The notes under the pieces were generated by a model, which worked only from the letters and a program-made list of their open reading frames with translations, did not search any database and was not told the DNA's origin. 12,331 bases of DNA from an uncultured Collinsella sp. (GTDB taxonomy: Bacteria > Actinomycetota > Coriobacteriia > Coriobacteriales > Coriobacteriaceae), in contig URVF01000024.1 in the NCBI GenBank assembly GCA_900551185.1, positions 1 to 12,331 on the forward strand. The letters are read 5' to 3'. This document shows positions 1-4,064 of the stretch, piece by piece. The stretch's first letter is position 1. Each line of letters starts with the position of its first letter. The position numbers were made by a program, and so were the translations under genes.

Positions 1-28
1 GGCAGCGTCAGATGTGTATAAGAGACAG
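1..28 (+). other. Nextera (Tn5) sequencing adapter, not genomic
   Basis: The first 28 bases are the 3' part of the Illumina Nextera Read 1 adapter (GGCAGCGTC followed by the 19-base Tn5 mosaic end ending in AGAGACAG). It is library-preparation sequence left on the contig end. Genomic sequence starts at 29, in the middle of pyrC. Bases 1-28 should be trimmed before any gene calling. Confidence 0.98.
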
Positions 29-573
29 TCCTGGCAGTGGCTCATAAAGACCTTGCCGAACATCTTGCCGTAGTCCATGCAGCGACGGAGCATGCCCGCG
101 CCCTGCACGCCGCGACCGTCATCGGTGAAGGCGACGGCGCCGTGGGCGACCATATCGCCCATCTCGGACATGGCCTCGCCCTTAAGACCGCGGGTCATGG
201 CGCCCGACGGATAGACGCGGCAGTGACCGACCTCGGCAGCACGGGACTTGACGAACTCCACGACAGTGCCGTTATCGGTGACAGGATCGGTGTTGGGCAT
301 GGCGCACACGCCGGTAAAGCCGCCCTTGGCAGCTGCGCGGGTGCCGCTCTCGATGTCCTCTTTGACCTCGTAGCCGGGCTCGCGAAGGTGAACGTGCATG
401 TCCACCAGGCCGGGGACGAGGTACTTGCCGGAAAGGTCGCGGACCTCGGCCCCCTCGACGGCGAGATTCTCGCCGACCTCGGCGATCTTGTCGCCGTCAA
501 TCAGGACGTCAACGACACCGTCAAGCTCGACGGACGGGTCGACGACGTGGGCATTCTTAAGAAGCAAGGCCAT
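29..573 (-). CDS. pyrC: Dihydroorotase, type I (3' end missing)
   Basis: Zinc-dependent dihydroorotase, which cyclises N-carbamoyl-L-aspartate to dihydroorotate, the third step of UMP synthesis. Only the N-terminal 181 codons are present; the frame runs into adapter at 28/29. Type I enzymes are about 425 residues, so roughly 40% is seen. My translation starts MALLLKNAHVVDP. It shows the metal motif HVHLR (residues 60-64), REPGYEVKEDI just after it, the substrate motif MPNTDP (92-97), FTDDG (149-153) and SHC near the cut end with a likely metal-binding His179. The ATG at 573 has a clear GGAGGT ribosome site at 581-586, 7 nt away. The start lies inside the end of pyrB (17-nt overlap), so translation is probably coupled. 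The truncation is an assembly edge, not a pseudogene. Family call is firm. Confidence 0.93.
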
Positions 574-1501
574 TATCGGCACCTCCAAGCAGCAGATACA
601 GGATAGCCATACGCACGCAGATACCGGCGTAGACCTGCTCCAGGATGACGGAGCGTTGCGGGTGGTCGGCCATATAGGAGTCGAACTCGACGCCGCGGTT
701 GATGGGGCCCGGGTGGCAGATGATCGCGTCGGGCTTCATGAGCTTCTCGCGGTCCTTGGTCAGGCCGAAAAGCTTGTGGTACTCGCGAATGGTCGGGAAC
801 GGGGCACCCTCGAGGCGCTCCTGTTGCACGCGCAGCATGTAGACGACGTCCAGCTCGGGCAGGACCGAATCGAGGTCGCTCGTCACGTGGTCGCAACCCA
901 GAACCTCGGGCGCCGGCGGCAGCAGCGTGCCGGGGGCGACGGCGTAGGTCTCGCAGCCCATGATCTTAAGGGCGGGGATCAGCGAGCCGCAAACGCGGGA
1001 GTGGGCGATATCGCCGACGACGGCGACCTTCAGACCGTGGAAGTCACCCTTATGCTCCCAGATGGTGTACAGGTCGAGAAGGGCCTGCGTGGGGTGGTTG
1101 TGCTTGCCGTCACCGGCGCAGATGACGCTCGCGGGCGAGTTCTGCGTGACGATGTAGGGAGCACCGGCGTGCTTATCGCGCACGACGATGCAGTCGATCT
1201 TATAGGCGTTGAGGGTCTCGACGGTGTCGACGAGGCTCTCGCCCTTGACCGTAGAGGTCGAGGAGCCGCCAAAGTTAAGGCTATCGGCCGAAAGGCGCTT
1301 CTCGGCAAGCTCGAAGGAGCTGCGGGTGCGCGTCGAGGGCTCGTTGAACATGTTGACGATGGTCTTGCCCTTGAGCGTGGGGACCTTCTTGATCGCACGC
1401 TCGTTGACCTCGGAGAACGCCTTGGCGGTCTCGAGGATGAGCTTGATGTCCTCTTCGGAGTACTCGGTAATGTCGATCAGGTGCTTATGGTTGAACGCCA
1501 C
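557..1501 (-). CDS. pyrB: Aspartate carbamoyltransferase catalytic subunit
   Basis: Transfers the carbamoyl group of carbamoyl phosphate to L-aspartate, the committed step of pyrimidine synthesis. Counting from the upstream GTG at 1513 (318 aa), the carbamoyl-phosphate loop is STRTR (60-64), the 80s-loop Lys is K90, HPTQ is at 140-143, GDIAHSR at 167-173 and HPGPINRG at 267-274, so every active-site element is present. Two GTG starts are possible. The one at 1513 overlaps the pyrR stop, but the GGGAGG ribosome site (1513-1518) touches it. The one at 1501 gives 314 aa, a 4-nt gap after pyrR and a usable, if long, 11-nt spacing, so I chose 1501. No pyrI regulatory subunit is seen next to it; the gene lies between pyrR and pyrC as in Gram-positive pyr operons, where ATCase is an unregulated trimer and control is by PyrR. 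Confidence 0.95.
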   Translation of the reverse strand: MAFNHKHLIDITEYSEEDIKLILETAKAFSEVNERAIKKVPTLKGKTIVNMFNEPSTRTRSSFELAEKRLSADSLNFGGSSTSTVKGESLVDTVETLNAYKIDCIVVRDKHAGAPYIVTQNSPASVICAGDGKHNHPTQALLDLYTIWEHKGDFHGLKVAVVGDIAHSRVCGSLIPALKIMGCETYAVAPGTLLPPAPEVLGCDHVTSDLDSVLPELDVVYMLRVQQERLEGAPFPTIREYHKLFGLTKDREKLMKPDAIICHPGPINRGVEFDSYMADHPQRSVILEQVYAGICVRMAILYLLLGGADNGLAS

Positions 1502-1505
1502 GGTA

Positions 1506-2090
1506 CTACTCACCTCCCAGCGGCGCAGAACCCACGTGGGAGCCCGGCGCGACGTCGTTGATCTCGACGGCGGTGTGGCCGTCGACTTCCTTCATATATA
1601 GATGCACGTTCTCCTCATGCGACGAGGGAACGTTCTTGCCGACAAAGTCCGGCGAGATGGGGAGCTCGCGGTGGCCGCGGTCAACGAGGACTGCCAGCTC
1701 AATGCGGCTCGGACGGCCCAGGTCCATGACGGCGTCCAGAGCGGCGCGAATGGTACGGCCCGTATACAGGATGTCGTCCACCAGCACGACGCGTTTGCCG
1801 TCGACGCTAAAGGGAATGTTGGTGGCGTGGATCGCGGGAGCGAAATTGGTAGCGTAGTCATCGCGGTAGAAGCTGATGTCGAGGCTGCCGAGCGGAACGT
1901 CGACGCCCTCGATCTCCTTGATCTCCTCGGCGAGTTTCTTTGCCAGAAGGTCGCCACGCGTGACGATGCCGACCAGAGCGAGGTCTTCACAGCCCTCGTT
2001 GCGCTCGAGAATCTCGTGCGCGATGCGGGTCATCGCTCGATTGACGGCGGTCTCGTCCATGATGACCGCCTTGGGGGAAGTCGTGCCCAT
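1506..2090 (-). CDS. pyrR: Bifunctional pyr operon attenuator / uracil phosphoribosyltransferase
   Basis: PyrR binds pyr mRNA in response to UMP/UTP and lowers expression of the operon; most members also make UMP from uracil and PRPP. The 194-aa protein is a little longer than the usual 180 or so. It has the type I PRTase PRPP loop VVLVDDILYTGRT (101-113), the PyrR-typical GIVTRGDLLAKKL (41-53) and LVDRGHRELPI (135-145) followed by FVGKNVP. The ATG at 2090 has AAGGAG at 2095-2100 with a short 4-nt spacer. The N-terminus MGTTSPKAVIMDE aligns with the family's usual KAVIMDE opening, which supports this start. It is first in the operon, 40 nt downstream of the leader terminator that it probably controls. 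The last codons carry the ribosome site used by pyrB. Confidence 0.96.
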   Translation of the reverse strand: MGTTSPKAVIMDETAVNRAMTRIAHEILERNEGCEDLALVGIVTRGDLLAKKLAEEIKEIEGVDVPLGSLDISFYRDDYATNFAPAIHATNIPFSVDGKRVVLVDDILYTGRTIRAALDAVMDLGRPSRIELAVLVDRGHRELPISPDFVGKNVPSSHEENVHLYMKEVDGHTAVEINDVAPGSHVGSAPLGGE

Positions 2091-2129
2091 CGATCTCCTT
2101 CCTCACATGTCTTGACTGCTGACACAGTC

Positions 2130-2172
2130 AAAAAAATAGATGCCCGACCGCTTAAAGCGGACCAGACACCCA
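2130..2172 (-). terminator. Intrinsic terminator in the pyr leader (attenuator)
   Basis: Read on the minus strand, GGTGTCTGG (2170-2162) pairs with TCGGGCATC (2147-2139, several G-U pairs). One T is bulged, then CCGCT/AGCGG pairs with a TTA loop (2160-2148). TA and a run of seven T (2136-2130) follow at once. This is a complete Rho-independent terminator lying between the promoter region and the pyrR ATG, so it must be a regulated (attenuation) site rather than an end-of-gene signal. Confidence 0.75.
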
Positions 2173-2226
2173 CAGGAAAGGCTGCTCTTTGGCAGCTATG
2201 TAATTCCATGTGGGTATCTCGTACCC
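2165..2226 (-). promoter_or_regulatory. Competing leader hairpins: antiterminator and PyrR-loop candidates
   Basis: On the minus strand GATACCCACA (2218-2209) pairs over 10 positions (one G-U) with TGTGGGTGTC (2174-2165). Above it, GGAA pairs with TTCC (2207-2204/2178-2175), then comes an asymmetric internal loop, then GCTGC/GCAGC closes a six-base loop CAAAGA (2191-2186). The lower stem uses the same bases as the 5' arm of the terminator at 2130-2172, so the two cannot coexist: this fold is an antiterminator. An alternative hairpin, GGGTA/TACCC with loop CGAGA (2226-2212), would capture the left arm and free the terminator. Known PyrR RNA sites have a hexaloop of the type CNGNGA in an imperfect stem; CAAAGA resembles it with one change. 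Which hairpin PyrR binds cannot be decided from sequence alone. Confidence 0.6.
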
Positions 2227-2321
2227 CTTTAATGGTCAAGGGATAGTGTAGCCAACCTCGAGCTTAATTGCGAGCATAAATACAGAGCAATCCGTAAACG
2301 GAGCCCAATGCTCCATAAACC

Positions 2322-2350
2322 TATATATATTTGTGGGACGAGCTTGAAAA
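2322..2350 (-). promoter_or_regulatory. Candidate promoter of the pyr operon
   Basis: Minus-strand TTTTCA (2350-2345) and TATATA (2327-2322) are separated by exactly 17 bases. Four of six positions fit the -35 consensus, and the -10 is AT-rich with a fair match. A start near 2315 would give a leader of about 225 nt containing the attenuator. Other AT-rich spots nearby make the choice uncertain. The stretch from about 2351 to 2470, between this and the rpmB promoter, shows no gene or clear signal. Confidence 0.4.
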
Positions 2351-2478
2351 CACACGCACGAGCTGGCATAATCCCCTCTGCTGCACGCAAATCGGATCTA
2401 CGTCCAGGGCCGTGGCGTGGGCACTATCGCCAAAAGAGGAATATCTCTGTGTAGATTGCGCACAGGGAGCGACTTCTG

Positions 2479-2487
2479 TGCTATAGT
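2479..2487 (+). promoter_or_regulatory. Candidate extended -10 promoter of rpmB
   Basis: TGCTATAGT is an extended -10 element (TGn plus TATAGT) 55 nt upstream of the rpmB ATG. A TTGCGC lies upstream, but at 20 nt the spacing is too long for a good -35; an extended -10 can work without one. It is divergent from the pyr promoter about 130 nt away. Confidence 0.45.
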
Positions 2488-2541
2488 TCAGGCTTGTTTG
2501 TTAACGCGACATGTTCGTTTGTCGCCCAAGGAGGGTCAGTT

Positions 2542-2730
2542 ATGTCCAAAGTTTGCGAAGTTTGCGGTAAGCACCCCGTTGCCGGTCGCTCCATCAGCCA
2601 CTCTCACCGCGTCACCAACCGTAAGTTCCGCCCCAACATCCAGCGCGTCTACGTCGTCGTCGATGGTCACCGTCGCAAGATGAACGTTTGCTCCACCTGC
2701 CTCAAGTCCGGCAAGGTTGCGCGCTCCTAA
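2542..2730 (+). CDS. rpmB: 50S ribosomal protein L28, zinc-binding (C+) form
   Basis: A 62-residue protein of the large ribosomal subunit. It starts MSKVCEVCGKHP and has the L28 core with HSHRVTNRKFRPNIQRV in the middle. Two CxxC pairs (C5/C8 and C50/C53) mark the zinc-ribbon C+ version; cells often also keep a C- paralogue for zinc starvation. An in-frame ATG 48 nt upstream is not the start: the ATG at 2542 has AAGGAGG at 2528-2534 with 7-nt spacing and gives the normal family length. It is a single-gene unit with its own promoter candidate and a strong terminator at 2801-2829. The 70 nt between stop and terminator hold nothing recognisable. Confidence 0.97.
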   Translation: MSKVCEVCGKHPVAGRSISHSHRVTNRKFRPNIQRVYVVVDGHRRKMNVCSTCLKSGKVARS

Positions 2731-2800
2731 ATAAGGTCTTACCAACAAGTACCTCGGACTCTCCGGGTCAAAGACCTCGCGTTCACATAGAACTTACCAA

Positions 2801-2829
2801 AGGCGCCCCCCTACGGAGGGCGCCTTTTT
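2801..2829 (+). terminator. rpmB terminator
   Basis: AGGCGCCC pairs with GGGCGCCT (8 bp), then a C-A mismatch and CC/GG closing a TAC loop, followed by five T. It is a strong intrinsic terminator downstream of rpmB. The A residues before the stem make it partly bidirectional, so it may also stop any transcript leaving the transposase gene on the other strand. Confidence 0.88.
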
Positions 2830-2830
2830 G

Positions 2831-2892
2831 CACTCATTGGGGACAGACTTACATGAGTGTTTTCACGCATTGGGGACAGACTTAGATGAGTG
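2831..2892 (+). repeat. REP-like hairpin pair, left end of RAYT unit
   Basis: Two direct copies of a 29-nt unit lie at 2831-2859 and 2864-2892, separated by TTTT. Each unit is CACTCAT (CACGCAT in the second), a 15-base middle beginning TGGGGACAGACTTA, then ATGAGTG. The outer heptamers are inverted repeats, so each unit can form a hairpin with a 15-nt loop. The same pair appears inverted on the far side of the transposase gene (3863-3913), which is the arrangement expected of REP sequences mobilised by a REP-associated tyrosine transposase. The first unit begins two bases after the T-run of the rpmB terminator. Confidence 0.85.
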
Positions 2893-2954
2893 CTTTCCAA
2901 AGCTCACAGTGCATCGACGAACTCACGGCGCTTCGATCGCCACCAGTACGTACC

Positions 2955-3731
2955 TCACGCCGCCTCGTTCCAGCCCGCGGTGGCCTTGGTTACGCTTGTG
3001 GCGCCGATGCCGGTGATACGGGCAATTTGCTTGACCGTGAGATGCGCCCGCCTGAGCCTCAGCAGACAGGCATCGCGATCGGGGCGTGGCAGGGCCTTGA
3101 GCATCGCAGGATCTATGCTCGGAAGCACTTCGCGCGCAATGGAAAGGACCTCCTCATCGGGGATCCGCCGGCGTGGAAGAACCTCCACTGACCAGATGCG
3201 CTCGGCAACTTCCTTGAGATGCTCGCAATAGCAACGGGAGCCTCCGACAATATCGAGCATAGGGGCCGCATCACAGATGTCAAAGGGATCATAGCCCAGC
3301 TCATATGCCTTGTAGCTTGACCAGCGGTACGCCTCGAGTGAGTCGAGCGCACCTTTCACGGGATTGAGATGGATATAGTCGAGCAGTTGCACCGCTTGCG
3401 TGTCCGACTCAACAGCGACCCGCGAATAGCGATTATCAAAGAGATGCCCCGTTCTCCCCGTTTTCCCATTGAAATACTTAGCATATGCCGTCAATGCGCA
3501 CTGCATCGCCTTTGAAAGATTGTCGAACGGATCATCAACCATCAAATGAAAGTGGTTGTCCATAAGGCACCAAGCCAAAACCGCCACTTCATGGCGCGCA
3601 AACCTGTCCGAGATATCCGATAGGAAACGATAGCGGTCGGAGTCATCTTCAAAAATAATCTGTTTAGAGTTACCACGGTCAAAGACGTGGTAATAGCCGG
3701 TGAGCGAAACGGCGCGGGCGCATCGGGGCAT
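2955..3731 (-). CDS. REP-associated tyrosine transposase (Y1 / HUH family)
   Basis: Single-strand DNA transposase of the IS200-like Y1 family (RAYT/TnpA_REP), thought to cut and rejoin REP hairpins. From the ATG at 3731 it is 258 aa. It opens MPRCARAVSLTGYYHVFDRGN, has the HUH pair in MDNHFHLMV (His60, His62) and a TAYAKYFN segment (81-88). YIHLNPVKG (119-127) and WSSY (137-140) follow, all typical of the family; which tyrosine is catalytic I cannot say from sequence. A C-terminal helix-turn-helix-like stretch, LTVKQIARITGIGATSVTKA (231-250), is a DNA-binding tail seen in longer members. A start 33 nt further upstream is open, but 3731 has AGGAG at 3737-3741. The gene appears intact and is bracketed by inverted REP pairs, so it may still be active. 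Confidence 0.9.
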   Translation of the reverse strand: MPRCARAVSLTGYYHVFDRGNSKQIIFEDDSDRYRFLSDISDRFARHEVAVLAWCLMDNHFHLMVDDPFDNLSKAMQCALTAYAKYFNGKTGRTGHLFDNRYSRVAVESDTQAVQLLDYIHLNPVKGALDSLEAYRWSSYKAYELGYDPFDICDAAPMLDIVGGSRCYCEHLKEVAERIWSVEVLPRRRIPDEEVLSIAREVLPSIDPAMLKALPRPDRDACLLRLRRAHLTVKQIARITGIGATSVTKATAGWNEAA

Positions 3732-3801
3732 AATCTCTCCTTTCAAAAACTGAACAGGCAACACCTAAAAGGAGAGAAGGAACGCGAAATGCTGAGCCTG
3801 T

Positions 3802-3839
3802 GACCTATTTATATCCAATGAGCGGCAAAAATAGGTCAA
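3802..3839 (-). promoter_or_regulatory. Palindrome spanning the likely transposase promoter
   Basis: GACCTATTT (3802-3810) and AAATAGGTC (3829-3837) are a perfect 9-bp inverted repeat. Read on the minus strand, the first arm carries a -35-like TTGACC (3839-3834) and the second a -10-like TATAAA (3813-3808); the 20-nt spacing is long. The arms therefore overlap both promoter boxes, a layout suited to repression. The loop contains CCAATGAGCGG, an 11-base match to the outer edge of the right REP unit. Promoter assignment is tentative; the inverted repeat is certain. Confidence 0.45.
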
Positions 3840-3862
3840 GAACGGCAAAATGGCAAATCGAT

Positions 3863-3913
3863 GTCTGTCCCCAATGAGTGAAAGCACTCATGTAAGTCTG
3901 TCCCCAATGAGCG
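3863..3913 (-). repeat. REP-like hairpin pair, right end of RAYT unit (inverted)
   Basis: Inverted counterpart of the left pair. The outer copy (3913-3885, read on the minus strand) is complete: CGCTCAT, the TGGGGACAGACTTAC middle, then ATGAGTG. After a 4-base spacer the inner copy (3880-3863) has CACTCAT and TGGGGACAGAC but then diverges, losing its second heptamer, so it cannot form the hairpin. Confidence 0.85.
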
Positions 3914-3934
3914 GGGCGATGCAGCAGGCAGATA

Positions 3935-3974
3935 GTTTTAGTTGAAACGGTTCATTTTATTGAAGCGTTTTAGT
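3935..3974 (+). promoter_or_regulatory. Candidate operator upstream of adhE
   Basis: AAACGGTTCA (3945-3954) and TGAAGCGTTT (3961-3970) are inverted repeats (9 of 10 positions) with TTTTAT between. Within the left arm, TGAAACGGTTCA (3943-3954) is itself near-palindromic with a central CG step, the pattern of LacI-family operators. GTTTTAGT occurs at 3935-3942 and 3967-3974, 32 bp apart (three helical turns). It is not a recognisable Rex site. The regulator is unknown. Confidence 0.4.
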
Positions 3975-4015
3975 GTGCCTTTTACAGGAATCTTACCGTT
4001 TACCGAATTATTTCT

Positions 4016-4024
4016 TGCTATCAT
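4016..4024 (+). promoter_or_regulatory. Candidate extended -10 promoter of adhE
   Basis: TGCTATCAT is an extended -10 element (TGn plus TATCAT) 40 nt before the adhE ATG, at the end of an AT-rich stretch. No convincing -35 box stands at 16-18 nt. The same TGC-TAT form appears in front of rpmB, which makes both a little more credible. The operator-like palindrome lies 45-80 nt upstream. Confidence 0.45.
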
Positions 4025-4064
4025 GCAAGGCGTAGGGTAAATCTCCGATCGCAAGGAGACACAA

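Larger units (their letters stand above)
2831..3913 (-). mobile_element. REP/RAYT unit with about 51-bp inverted ends
   Basis: A unit of about 1.08 kb made of one Y1 transposase gene plus two repeat pairs in opposite orientation. The left end read forward and the right end read backward match at 48 of 51 positions by eye. No target-site duplication is visible outside 2831 and 3913, as expected for Y1 transposases, which do not make one. It sits between the rpmB terminator and the adhE regulatory region and interrupts neither gene. Confidence 0.75.

Noticed and set aside
2831..3913. Repeated 29-nt units suggesting a mini CRISPR array
   Set aside because: The units are spaced by only 4 nt, occur as two inverted pairs and flank a Y1 transposase; there are no spacers and no cas genes.
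3935..4064. Rex-binding site upstream of adhE
   Set aside because: I looked for a TTGTGA...TCACAA-type palindrome and found none; the palindrome present has a different sequence.
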